This document shows positions 39,661 to 48,949 of a stretch of 64,000 nt of DNA, in pieces. The notes beneath the pieces were generated by a model. That model saw nothing but the letters and a program-made list of their open reading frames with translations. It did not search any database and was not told the origin of the DNA. Numbering within the stretch: position 1 is the stretch's first letter; the number at the start of each line of letters is the position of its first letter. Origin of the DNA: Campylobacter sp. CCS1377. GTDB lineage: Bacteria > Campylobacterota > Campylobacteria > Campylobacterales > Campylobacteraceae. The stretch is taken from assembly GCF_040008265.1 (NCBI RefSeq), contig NZ_CP155620.1, positions 558,001-622,000 of the forward strand, written 5' to 3'. The translations under genes and the position numbers were made by a program.

Positions 39661-40514
39661 TAAAAGTAGGTATTATTGGTCTTGGAAAAATGGGGCAAAA
39701 CCATTTAAACGAACTTAGTAAAAATAGTCATTTTAAAGTTAGTGCCTTGTTTGATGTGGTTAAAAATAAAGAATTTAACGCACCATTTTTTACAAATTTA
39801 GATGAATTTTTAGATCAAAACAACGATATTATCATCATCGCAACGCCTACAAATTCACATTTAGAAATCGCTAAAAAGGTTTTTCGTAAATGCAAATGTG
39901 TATTGATCGAAAAGCCTTTGGCATTAAATTTAGATGAAATTGATGAAATTTCAAATTTAGCTAAAAATCACGGCGTAAAAGTGGGAGTAGGATTTTGTGA
40001 AAGATTTAATCCCGCGATTTTGGCCTTAAAACAAGAACTTAAAAACGAAGAAATCATCAGTATAAATATACAAAGATTTTCTACTTATCCGCAAAGAATT
40101 AGCGATGTAGGAATTTTACAAGATTTAGCCGTGCATGATCTTGATTTGCTTCATTTTTTAAGTGGCGAAAAAATCATAAGTGCAAATATTTTAAAAGTCT
40201 TTAATAAAGATGAGTTAAGAGAAGATGAAAGCATTATAACTTGCAAATTTGAAAAAGTCATTGCTTGCATGCATCAAAGCTGGAATAGCACACAAAGACT
40301 AAGAAAAATCACACTTGTAAGCAAAAACCATTTCTATGAAGCCAATTTGGCAGATTTTTCTTTACATAAAGACGGACAAAATTTAAAGCTTGAAACACAA
40401 ACACCGCTTTTTGGTGAACATATGGCTTTATACGATTTATTTTTAGGTAAAGAAAATTATTTAGCAAATATTAAAAATGCCTATGAAGTGCAAGAGATTT
40501 TAGAAAAATTTTAA
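39657..40514 (+). CDS. Gfo/Idh/MocA-family oxidoreductase
   Basis: The 285-residue protein begins with the Rossmann loop VGIIGLGKMGQNHL (residues 3-16). It has the conserved EKPLALN motif near 90 (catalytic Lys) and the HDLDLLHFL region of the C-terminal domain. These NAD(P)-dependent enzymes oxidise or reduce sugar carbons. The 4-bp overlap with the aminotransferase suggests consecutive steps, keto-sugar formation and amination, in a nucleotide-sugar pathway. The substrate is unknown. Confidence 0.88.
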   Translation: MIKVGIIGLGKMGQNHLNELSKNSHFKVSALFDVVKNKEFNAPFFTNLDEFLDQNNDIIIIATPTNSHLEIAKKVFRKCKCVLIEKPLALNLDEIDEISNLAKNHGVKVGVGFCERFNPAILALKQELKNEEIISINIQRFSTYPQRISDVGILQDLAVHDLDLLHFLSGEKIISANILKVFNKDELREDESIITCKFEKVIACMHQSWNSTQRLRKITLVSKNHFYEANLADFSLHKDGQNLKLETQTPLFGEHMALYDLFLGKENYLANIKNAYEVQEILEKF

Positions 40515-40608
40515 CCTTGGATAAACTAAATATAAAAACTAAATTTCAAAGTAGTAAAAATACAGAAATAAGCTCTTAAAATTTTTAGAATAACCTAGGA
40601 AAACCTTA

Positions 40609-41199
40609 ATGAAATTTAAAGTTTTAGAAACTATAAATGCAAAATTTTTCCCACAATGGGATGTTTTGCTTGATTTGCATATAAATTCATTTCTTGATAT
40701 ATTTTCCACACATAAACAAGTAAATAAAATGATATAACAGAGATTATAGAGTATAGTTTTTTATGTGATTTCTTAGAATGTAGTGTATGCAGAATTTTTT
40801 ATGATTTTTAACCTTTATACAAGAGATTATCAAGATGAATTTGTAAAAGTATTTGCAAAATATTTCTAAATGATTTAATTGATTTTTATATAAACGATGA
40901 AAAACAAAATACATTATCAGCTTATACTAAAGATAAAGATAAAAATTGGAAATATTTTTTAGATAATTATATCAATAAAGAGTGTTTTTATATAGATGAT
41001 TTTTGTATTGCTTCTTGGGATATTCCAAGTAGTTGGAATAAATATAATATTAATGCAATTATTACCCCCCCCCGCCAAAGGCACAAAATACTTTAATGAA
41101 ATCTTAGCTCCTAAATTTTATAACAAATACAAAGATTTAGAAGTAGAAATTGATAGTAAAGGCAATGTGCTTAGGTGGGTTGGGGAGATTAATAGATGA
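40609..41199 (+). pseudogene. Decayed gene of unknown family with a C9 tract
   Basis: Pieces in several frames read as one former protein: MKFKVLETINAKFFPQWDVL (from 40609), then stop-ridden sequence, FFMIFNLYTRDYQDEFVKVFAKYF (to 40869), NDLIDFYINDEKQNT...SSWNKYNINAIIT (to the C tract) and, after it in another frame, PPAKGTKYFNEILAP...VLRWVGEINR (to 41199). The frame break at the C tract (41065-41073) would be closed by eight or eleven Cs. At least two other disruptions upstream would remain. No family is recognised. The charged, acidic character and accessory setting allow, but do not show, an immunity-type protein. Confidence 0.7.
41065..41073 (+). repeat. Homopolymeric C9 tract
   Basis: Nine consecutive C bases form the only long C/G tract in the window. 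Tracts of 8 or more G/C are the usual phase-variable switches in Campylobacter. Here the tract lies inside a decayed gene. Confidence 0.85.
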
Positions 41200-41243
41200 A
41201 TTTTATAATTTCACTGTGTTAAAAAATTAAAAAAGGATTTTTA

Positions 41244-41969
41244 ATGTTTGTTGCAATGCTTGTTTTTATAGTATGGGCTCTTTGTATTTTTTCACCTTTA
41301 ATAATGCTTACAAATTGGAAGTATAAAAATTTACTCCTAATTTTATTTGTGTGCATTGTTGTGCATTTTTCTTTTATACCCTTTACGCTGTTTGCTATGA
41401 TATTTATACATGATTTATCGTTTGAGTTTAGAACACCCTTAACGATGGTAATGATAAATGTGTTTGTGGGTGTATTTATTTTATCGGTATTAAGTATTTT
41501 TTTGAAAAAAGTTGAATTTTTCATAGCTATTTTTTGGGTTTTATGTGTGATGGCTTTGAGTTATTATGGAGAAATTTTTACAAAAATAGCTAATTTTATG
41601 GATAATACTTGGTATTTTTTGATTTTTTTATTTGCGTCTTTGGGTTGTGTGAGTGCGATTTTAAATTTCATTTTTAAAAATAAAAATATCCTAAGAAATT
41701 ATTTTTGCTTAGTAGTTTTCTTTTGTGTTTTTGTTTTATTTATAAATATCTTATCACACATAGAAATTGCAAATTATAAACAATTTATTTTAGATTCTTT
41801 TAGTTGGTATTTTTTATTTTTATTTACTTTTGTTTTATTTGCAGTGTATGGAATTTACTCATTATTTAAAAAATATGATAAAAAAGTGCAAGTTTGCTTC
41901 ATTATTTGTGTTTTTTGCTTTTTTCCTTATATTTTTCCATTATTACCTATGATGGCGATGATGGATTAG
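41244..41969 (+). CDS. Polytopic membrane protein of unknown function
   Basis: The 241-residue protein is almost entirely hydrophobic, with about seven membrane helices separated by short loops, several of them Phe- and Leu-rich. I recognise no family. A clear AAAAAAGGATTTTT ribosome site precedes the ATG. It lies between the decayed C-tract gene and hemH in an otherwise accessory-looking stretch. Its skewed composition (very high Phe/Ile/Val) is explained by its membrane nature. Confidence 0.7.
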   Translation: MFVAMLVFIVWALCIFSPLIMLTNWKYKNLLLILFVCIVVHFSFIPFTLFAMIFIHDLSFEFRTPLTMVMINVFVGVFILSVLSIFLKKVEFFIAIFWVLCVMALSYYGEIFTKIANFMDNTWYFLIFLFASLGCVSAILNFIFKNKNILRNYFCLVVFFCVFVLFINILSHIEIANYKQFILDSFSWYFLFLFTFVLFAVYGIYSLFKKYDKKVQVCFIICVFCFFPYIFPLLPMMAMMD

Positions 41970-42033
41970 ACAAAAAATTTATTGATTTTAAATTTATATT
42001 AAAGTAAAATAAAACTAAAAAAAGGTTTTTTTA

Positions 42034-42942
42034 ATGAAATTGGTTTTATTTTTAAATATGGGTGGAGCTACGAATTTACAAGATTGTGAAACTTTTTTGA
42101 AAAATATGTTTAATGACCCTTATATTTTAGGTATTAAAAATAAATTTTTAAGAAAATTTGTGGCATTCATGATAACAAAATCTCGCGTAAAAGCCATGAG
42201 AGAAAATTATAAACAAATGGGTGGAAAATCTCCTCTAAATGAGCTTACGCAAAGTTTATGCCAAAAACTTGAAGCAAAAGCAAAGGACTTTAAATTTGAT
42301 TTTGTCAATCTTTATGTACCACCCTTTGCCAATGAAGTTTTGCAAAAATATAACTTAAATGAAAACGATGAGATTATTCTTTTTCCACTTTATCCACATC
42401 ACTCAAGCACTACGGTTACTTCATCACTTGAGGTTTTACAAAATGAAATATCAAAGCAAAATATTAAAGCAAAGGTGAAAATTGTAGATATTTTTTATAA
42501 AAATGAGCTTTATAATGAGATGATTGTTTCTCAAATACTAGCCAAAAAAAGCAAGTTTGATGCTAAAACTTTGATATTTTCTGCACATTCTTTGCCACAA
42601 AGTATTATCGATAAGGGCGATTTATATGAAAAACATATAAATCATCATGTAGAGCTTTTAAAAGAAAGATTAAAGGGTCATTTTGATAAGATTATTTTAG
42701 CTTATCAATCAAAACTAGGCCCCATAAAATGGCTTGAGCCAAATACGAGCGATATTTTGGCAAATTTAAATGATAAGGCTTTGATTTATCCTATTTCTTT
42801 TTGCATTGATTGCTCTGAAACGATTTTTGAGCTAGGTATGGAGTATAAGCATTTAGCAAAATGTGATTATGATTTAATCACTTGTCCTAATGATAGTGAT
42901 GAATTTACTCAGTTTATTTTGAATTATTTATTAAATTTTTAA
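42034..42942 (+). CDS. hemH: Ferrochelatase
   Basis: HemH inserts Fe2+ into protoporphyrin IX to make heme. The 302-residue protein has LVLFLNMGGA at the start, the LYPHHSSTTV block near 128-137, and the catalytic His in FSAHSLPQSII near 185, followed by SKLGPIKWLEP and CIDCSETIFELGMEY. It has an AAAAGG ribosome site and is followed 11 bp later by the DUF805 gene. Confidence 0.95.
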   Translation: MKLVLFLNMGGATNLQDCETFLKNMFNDPYILGIKNKFLRKFVAFMITKSRVKAMRENYKQMGGKSPLNELTQSLCQKLEAKAKDFKFDFVNLYVPPFANEVLQKYNLNENDEIILFPLYPHHSSTTVTSSLEVLQNEISKQNIKAKVKIVDIFYKNELYNEMIVSQILAKKSKFDAKTLIFSAHSLPQSIIDKGDLYEKHINHHVELLKERLKGHFDKIILAYQSKLGPIKWLEPNTSDILANLNDKALIYPISFCIDCSETIFELGMEYKHLAKCDYDLITCPNDSDEFTQFILNYLLNF

Positions 42943-42953
42943 AGGAGATTATA

Positions 42954-43373
42954 ATGTTTGAACTTTATTTAAGTTTTTGGAAGCAAGGTTTGGATTTTCA
43001 GACGCGAACGAATAGGGGTGATTATTGGGCTATTATGCTCATGCAAATCCTTGTTAGTTTTTGTGTGGATTTGTTGTTTTTTTGGTGGTTGCCTATTGTC
43101 GCTAATATTTTTTCGCTTGTAAGCTTGTTGCCTATGCTTGCTATAGGTGCAAGGAGATTGCATGATATAGGATTTAGTGGCTGGTGGCAGCTTTTGTATA
43201 TTTTGATTTTGCCTGTATTTGTGTTTATAATTTTACATTGTTTAAAATCAAATGAATTTACTAACAAATACGGAGAACAAATACCAGAAACTAGAAATTT
43301 TATCCCATATCTTATCGCTAATATAATAATCATCGCAATTTTAAGCTTCCTTGTTAATTTTGCTCAAATTTAA
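42954..43373 (+). CDS. DUF805 inner-membrane protein
   Basis: The 139-residue protein matches the DUF805 pattern. It has an N-terminal FWKQGLDFQTRTNRGDYW, two helices, the conserved GARRLHDIGFSGWWQLLY motif near residues 66-83, a third helix with ILHCLK, and a fourth at the C terminus. The function of DUF805 proteins is unknown. It follows hemH with a strong AAAGGAG site and ends inside a terminator hairpin. Confidence 0.9.
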   Translation: MFELYLSFWKQGLDFQTRTNRGDYWAIMLMQILVSFCVDLLFFWWLPIVANIFSLVSLLPMLAIGARRLHDIGFSGWWQLLYILILPVFVFIILHCLKSNEFTNKYGEQIPETRNFIPYLIANIIIIAILSFLVNFAQI

Positions 43374-43402
43374 GACTTGTTTTACAAGTCTTAAATCTTT
43401 TG
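43369..43402 (+). terminator. Terminator after the hemH-DUF805 unit
   Basis: A perfect 12-bp stem (TTTAAGACTTGT / ACAAGTCTTAAA) with a 3-base loop is followed by TCTTTTG. It contains the DUF805 stop codon and separates that gene from the WG-repeat genes. Confidence 0.88.
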
Positions 43403-43434
43403 TATAGAATTTACTCAATAGCCAAAGGCGCTAA

Positions 43435-45931
43435 ATGAAAAAATTTCAAATTTTAATTATGCTTTTTTTAGTATTGTTTTTGGCTGCGTGTAGGACGCAT
43501 ACTTTAAATTATAGCTCCAAAGCTCCTATTTTTTACGAAGAAGATAATTGGAAAGTATTTTTTGATAATGATCGTTTTGGTTTTAAAGATCAAAATGGCT
43601 CGGTTGTAATCAAGCCACAATTTGATTTGGCCTTAGATTTTAAAAATGGCGTTGCAAGAGTTGCACAAGATAAAAATATGGGCTTATTGATAAAAGTGGA
43701 AAATTTATTTTAAAACCACAATTTGATGATATGAACTATTTTAGCGATAGTGTTTTTGTGGTTAAAAAAGATGAAAAATTAGGCTTGATTACTTTAGATG
43801 GAAAAACGATTTTAGAGCCTAAATTTATACTTCCTGATAAATGGCGTAATATAAAAGCACCTTATATAATTTTTATAAATAATGAAAAACTTACAAAGAT
43901 TGTTATTGATGACAAAACCGGCTTTATTGATGAAAATGGCAAAATGGCTATAAAAGCTAAATATGATAGCGTATCTAACTTTAAGGAAGGATTTGCTGCA
44001 ATCAAGCTTAATGGAAAATGGGGTTATATCGATAAAAAAGGTCAAATGCTTGTAAAGCCTAAATTTGATTTTGTGTCTGGTTTTCTCAATGGATTTTCCG
44101 AGGTGAGGCTAAATGATAAATGGGGGCTTATCAATATAAAAAGAGAATTTGTTATAAAACCTGAATTTGATAAGATAGATCAAGTTGAAAATGCCATTCT
44201 TATTGAAAAAATAGAAAATACGGCATTGCAAGTTTTGATGGCAAAATTTTAGAACCACAATTTGATTATATACAAAAAAGCTATAATCAAAAGATATTTT
44301 TAGTAGAAAAAGATTCAAAAATAGGTTTAGTTAGCAAAGAAGCACAAGTGCTTGTAGAGCCTAAATTTTATAAAGCTTCTTATCGACAAAATGATATTTG
44401 GCAAGTAGAAATTGATAAAAAACTGGGATTATTTGATATAAAAAACAAACAATTTATATTAGAACCTAAATTTGATGATATGTATAATTTTTATAATAAA
44501 TTTATAGGAGTGTATTTTCAAGGTAAAGAAGGTTTATTTGATATAAACAATCGTCGTTTTGTCCTAGAGCCAAAATTTGAAATTAGCAGTTGTGGTGGTA
44601 CTAGCAAAGTTGGTTTAAATGGAAAATATGGAATTATCAATGATAAAGCAGAATTTATCGTGCCCATAAAATATGATTATATATCGTCTTGTTTTTCAAA
44701 TGATCTTAGTTTTGTCAGTATTAAAAATAAAATGGGTTATATCAATAAAAATGCGGAACTTGTTATCCCTGCTAAGTTTGAGACGGTTACTCCTTTTAAA
44801 TATGGTTTTGCACAAGTTAAACTTGATAGAAATAAAAAATTCGGACTCATCAACACAAAGGGTGATTTAATCTTGCCTTTTGAATTTGATAGTATTTATT
44901 ATATTGAACCGCTTGCAAAATTTAGTGTAGAATTCAGCGAAATGAGAGAGGCAAATAAAGATATATCTGCAAGTAAAGAGTAAATGTTTTTTATAGTAGA
45001 GAAAAAGGGTAAATTTGGAGTTATGGATAATCGTAGAAAATGGATTATTAAGCCTCAAAATTACCTTATAAAATATTTTGATAAAGATATGGGTTTTATC
45101 ATTTCTGATGGTTTATATTATGGTATCATGGATATGCAAGGCAAAGTTATCATTAAACCACAGTATGAAGAAATTTATAAATTTTCTAATAGGCTTTATA
45201 GGGTTAAAAAAGAAGACAAAATTGAGGATTATAAACTCAATAAAAATAATAAAATAGGCATTATCAACGAAAAAGGTGAATTTGTTTTAGAACCAAAATT
45301 TGATTATATAAATACTGATAAATATCCTTTTAAATTCATTCAAGGTGCTAAATATGGTTTTTTGGATGAAAAAGCTAGAATCTTATTTGAAATCAATTTT
45401 GCTTATGAAGATGATTTTAATAATGATATTTTGACGCTAGCAAATAAATATTGGCTTGTTCAAAAAAAGGCGAAAGTCAAATTTTTGATATGAAAAATAA
45501 TCAAGCAGTTTTTGATATATTTTTTGACAATATTGCTAGATATGATAATTTTATCAGTGTTACTATTGCTAATAAAATTGGTGTAATGGATGAGAATTTA
45601 AATTGGCTAATCTTGCCCAAATTTGAAGAATTTAAAAAACTAGGTAAAAATCATTATCAAATTACACTCGATGGTAAAATAGGGCTTTTGGATGGCAATT
45701 TACACACTATTTTAGAGCCAAAATATGATTATATTGGTGAAAATTTTATCAATGGCTTTGCAAAAATTGGGCTTAATGATAAATACGGCTTTATTGGCGA
45801 AAATGGCGAAATCATCGAACCGCGATTTGATTTTTGAAGACGATTGGGATTTTAAAGATGATATGGTGGCTAAAGTTTTTACAGGTAAAGAAATAAAATT
45901 TATCAATACCAAAGGTGAATTTGTAGAATAA
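43435..45931 (+). pseudogene. WG-repeat lipoprotein gene, broken by four frameshifts and one stop
   Basis: The gene starts with a lipoprotein signal, MKKFQILIMLFLVLFLAAC, and then consists almost wholly of WG (KWG) repeats. The unit is G-[FLI]-[IL]-[DN]-x-K-G-x-x-[VI]-[LI]-x-P-[KQ]-[FY]-D plus about 15 variable residues, roughly 18-20 copies. The intact reading would be about 830 residues. It is interrupted at the A5 run 43672-43676 (A6 expected), the A4 run 44215-44218 (A5 expected), an in-frame TAA at 44981-44983, the A7 run 45462-45468 (A8 expected) and the T5 run 45831-45835 (T4 expected). Repeat phase resumes exactly across each break, so this is one gene. WG repeats probably form a beta structure. 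The role is unknown. As it stands only a 92-residue fragment would be made. Confidence 0.85.
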
Positions 45932-45944
45932 TTAAAGGCAAAAA

Positions 45945-47401
45945 ATGAAAAAAATTCAAATTTTAACTTTGCTTTTTTTAGCATTGTTTTTTAGTGCTTT
46001 TGATTATAAAAGTATTGATTCTTTAAAAAAATCTTGCGAAAATAATAACTCTAGCGCTTGTGTGTCTTTGGGCATTATCTATGAGTATGAGCTTGCAGAT
46101 ACTTTACAACTTAGGTTTGAAAAAGCAAAAACAATGTATCAAAAAGCTTGTGATTTAAAAGATAGGCAAGCTTGTAAATATCTAAAATCGCTTCTTGAAA
46201 AAAGATATTTGTTTGCACGCGAAGTGGTCGATAAGCATGGATTTGTCTATTATGGTTTTGTTTATAGTAATGATGATAAAAATTTCATCATCAAACCACA
46301 ATTTATCGATGTGATGTATTTAAGCGATGAAATTATAGCGGCTAGATTCGATGAAAAGAATGATTACAAATGGGGGCTTATCAATCAAAAGCCAAGATGT
46401 TTATCTCGCCACAATTTGACGATGTAAAGCCTATTGGAAATAATTTTAACAGACAAGATTTTTTTACTATAGAAAAAGATGGAAAAATGGGTTTAATGGA
46501 TAAAAATGCAAATATTCCCATTAAGCCAGCTCAATTTACAAAACTGGATACAAGCTGGATTGAGTACAATCTTATAATAGCTTATGCTAATTATTTTGAA
46601 GGCGATTTAGATGGTGAAAATGAAGATGAATTTTGGCTTATTGATACCAAAGGGAAGCTATTGTCAAAACTTAAATTTAATTATTTTGCAAATTGTAAAA
46701 CAGGCTTGAAGTTGCGCGAAGCATCAAATTTAAAATGGAATTTTGTCAGTTTAGAAAATGGTGTTTTTATAAGCAAGATTAAATTTGATGATATTAAGTG
46801 TCTTTCAAATAATTTTATAGTAGGAAAATTTCAAGAAAAATGGAGTTTAATTGATAAAAAAGCAAACCAGCTCACAAAAGCACAATTTGATAAGATATAT
46901 GATGAGTCTAAAATTACTGATTTTTTTGATGACAAATTTATAATAGTTCAAAACCATGATAAATTCAATTTGATTGATTATGAAGGAAAATTGGTTGATG
47001 AATTTGATGAAGTGGGTGATATTTATAAAAATTCTCTACTTAATATAAAGAAAAATGGAAAATGGAATTTTATAGATAAAAATGCAAAAATATTTAAAAA
47101 TGAAGAATTATTACACTTTTCAACGCAAGAATTAAAAGATAGTAATGGTTCTGCTAGCAATAAAATAGTAAGTAAATTTAATGAAAATTTAGGAGAATAT
47201 AGTGAAATTTTAGGCATTATAGCTTTTAAATCAAACAAGGGATGGTATTTTATAGATAAAAAAGGTAAGCCAATCTTGCCTTATTTTTATGATGAATTTT
47301 TAGGATACGCTGGCAAATGTATAATGATAGCTCAAAATAAAAATTTTAGTTTAATAAACAAAAAAGGCAAAGCGGTAACTAAAGAGCATTGCTATGAGTG
47401 A
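45945..47401 (+). pseudogene. Sel1/Hcp-like plus WG-repeat exported protein gene with one frameshift
   Basis: The N terminus MKKIQILTLLFLALFFSAF is a signal peptide parallel to that of the preceding gene but without the lipobox cysteine. Residues about 20-85 resemble a Sel1/Hcp repeat, with paired cysteines in SLKKSCENNNSSACVSLG and YQKACDLKDRQACKYL. The rest, to about residue 485, is WG repeats (for example NDYKWGLIN, GKWNFIDKNAK, GWYFIDKKGKPILP). The frame breaks at the A4 run 46387-46390, where five As would give KWGLINQKAKMFISPQFDDV. As sequenced it makes a 160-residue product, with the distal 343 residues in the next frame. The end at 47401 precedes the thiC leader. Confidence 0.83.
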
Positions 47402-47457
47402 AAATAATTTCTTAAGCAAAAAAATTAAGAAAGTTAAAGTATAATTTTAACACATAA

Positions 47458-47540
47458 ATGACGGGAGCTTGTGAGACAGGCTGAGAGTAAGCTAAAAGCT
47501 TAGACCGAACCGGAACTAGATAATGCTAGCGGCGGGAAGA
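47458..47540 (+). ncRNA. TPP riboswitch (thi box) aptamer upstream of thiC
   Basis: The conserved thi-box elements occur in order: CGGGAGC, CAGGCTGAGAG, the P3 hairpin AAGCTaaAAGCTT, GACCGAACCGGAACTAGATAATGCTAG and GCGGGAAGA. It should bind thiamin pyrophosphate and turn off the following thiC gene. Confidence 0.96.
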
Positions 47541-47587
47541 TTTATACTTTTTAAATTTATACTTTCTAAATTTAACTTGCACTCTTC

Positions 47588-47615
47588 ATTTATCCAAATT
47601 TTTTAAAGGATAAAT
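47588..47615 (+). promoter_or_regulatory. RBS-sequestering hairpin before thiC
   Basis: ATTTATCC (47588-47595) is perfectly complementary to GGATAAAT (47608-47615), which contains part of the AAAGGA ribosome site and ends at the ATG. There is no terminator-like U tract. The riboswitch therefore probably acts on translation. Confidence 0.65.
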
Positions 47616-48908
47616 ATGAAAACTCAAATGATTTACGCCAAAGAAGGCATTTTTACCAAAGAAATGCAAATTGTTGCACAAAAAGAGCAAGTAAGCGAGG
47701 AATTTTTACTTGAAAATATTGCTTGTGGAAAAATCATCATCCCTGCAAATATCAATCATAAAAGCCTTGATCCAAACGGCATAGGACTTGGACTTCGCAC
47801 GAAGGTAAATGTGAATTTAGGTGTTTCAAATGATTGTGTTGATTATAGTGAGGAATTAAAAAAGGTCGATTTGGCTCATAAATTTGGCATCGAAGCCATT
47901 ATGGATTTGAGTAATTATGGCAAGACAAGCCGTTTTAGAGATGAGTTAATAAGCATTTCAAAAGCGATGATAGGAACAGTGCCTGTTTATGATGCGGTAG
48001 GATTTTTGGAAAAAGATTTAAAACAAATTAGTGCAAAAGATTTTTTAGATGTGGTCTATCATCATGCAAAAAGCGGGGTGGATTTTATGACTATACATGC
48101 GGGCATAAATTCGCGTGCTGCGAGAGTTTTTAAAGAAAGTAAAAGGCTTACAAATATCGTTTCAAGAGGCGGATCTGTGCTTTATGCGTGGATGGCGATG
48201 AAAGAGGCGGAAAATCCTTTTTTTGAATACTATGATGATTTGCTTGAAATTTGTTTAAAATACGATGTAACATTGTCTTTAGGCGATGCTTTGCGTCCAG
48301 GATCTACGCATGATGCAAGCGATGTGGCTCAAATTTCTGAGCTTATAGAATTATCTTTGCTAACTCAAAGAGCATGGAAGGCTGGGGTGCAAGTGATGAT
48401 AGAAGGTCCTGGGCATATGGCTATAAATGAGATTGAAGCAAATATGCAGCTTGAAAAACGCCTTTGTAAAGGTGCACCTTTTTATGTTTTAGGACCTTTA
48501 GTAACTGATATTGGTGCGGGGTATGATCATATTAGCGGGGCGATTGGTGGGGCAGTGGCGGCTGCAAGTGGCGCTGATATACTTTGCTATGTAACACCTG
48601 CTGAGCATTTAAGACTTCCAAATTTAGATGATGTAAGAGATGGTATAGTGGCAACCAAAATTGCGGCGCATGCAGGAGATATAGCTAAGCTCCCTAAAGA
48701 AAGGGCAAGAGATGATGAGATGAGCAAGGCTAGGCAGGATATTGATTGGGAAAAAATGTTTAAGCTTGCCATAGATGGAGAAAAGGCCAAAAAAATGTTT
48801 AACGAGCGTCGTCCTGATGATTTGAATTCATGTTCTATGTGTGGAAAAATGTGTGCGATGAATACTATGAATCAAGTCTTAAAAGGTGAAGATGTGAGTT
48901 TGCAATAA
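47616..48908 (+). CDS. thiC: HMP-P synthase ThiC
   Basis: ThiC converts aminoimidazole ribotide to hydroxymethylpyrimidine phosphate by radical SAM chemistry for thiamin synthesis. The 430-residue protein is the short form without the plant/gamma N-terminal domain. Recognisable blocks are [25 protein letters not shown], the [12 protein letters not shown] region near 226, MIEGPGHMA and [21 protein letters not shown]. The C-terminal cluster motif reads CSMCGKMC, spaced CX2CX3C. It is controlled by the TPP riboswitch upstream. Confidence 0.97.
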   Translation: MKTQMIYAKEGIFTKEMQIVAQKEQVSEEFLLENIACGKIIIPANINHKSLDPNGIGLGLRTKVNVNLGVSNDCVDYSEELKKVDLAHKFGIEAIMDLSNYGKTSRFRDELISISKAMIGTVPVYDAVGFLEKDLKQISAKDFLDVVYHHAKSGVDFMTIHAGINSRAARVFKESKRLTNIVSRGGSVLYAWMAMKEAENPFFEYYDDLLEICLKYDVTLSLGDALRPGSTHDASDVAQISELIELSLLTQRAWKAGVQVMIEGPGHMAINEIEANMQLEKRLCKGAPFYVLGPLVTDIGAGYDHISGAIGGAVAAASGADILCYVTPAEHLRLPNLDDVRDGIVATKIAAHAGDIAKLPKERARDDEMSKARQDIDWEKMFKLAIDGEKAKKMFNERRPDDLNSCSMCGKMCAMNTMNQVLKGEDVSLQ

Positions 48909-48913
48909 TCAAA

Positions 48914-48949
48914 AAGGCTTTTGTTGATATAAATCAATAAAAAGCCCTT
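48914..48949. terminator. Bidirectional terminator between thiC and the convergent MFS gene
   Basis: AAGGCTTTTGTTGAT and ATCAATAAAAAGCCCTT form an imperfect stem flanked by A- and T-rich runs, 6 bp after the thiC stop and touching the stop of the opposing gene. Confidence 0.65.

Noticed and set aside
41065-41073. Active phase-variable gene at the C9 tract
   Set aside because: Changing the tract alone does not restore a full gene because stops and at least one more frame break remain upstream.
40996-41199. A 67-codon gene starting at 40996
   Set aside because: Its first 24 codons are out of the frame that continues the upstream protein-like reading. Only the part after the C tract looks coding, as the tail of the decayed gene.
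44984-45493. Independent WG-repeat gene starting at 44984
   Set aside because: It is in the same frame as the preceding piece, begins directly after a TAA and has no ribosome site, so it is the continuation of one gene.
43435-47401. CRISPR array or tandem DNA repeat
   Set aside because: The repetition is at the protein level (WG motif) with divergent DNA. There are no identical direct repeats with unique spacers here or elsewhere in the window.
43435-47401. The WG frameshifts as ordinary sequencing errors
   Set aside because: Intact genes on both sides contain many A/T runs of the same or greater length without frame errors, and one lesion is an in-frame stop. Not fully excluded without reads.
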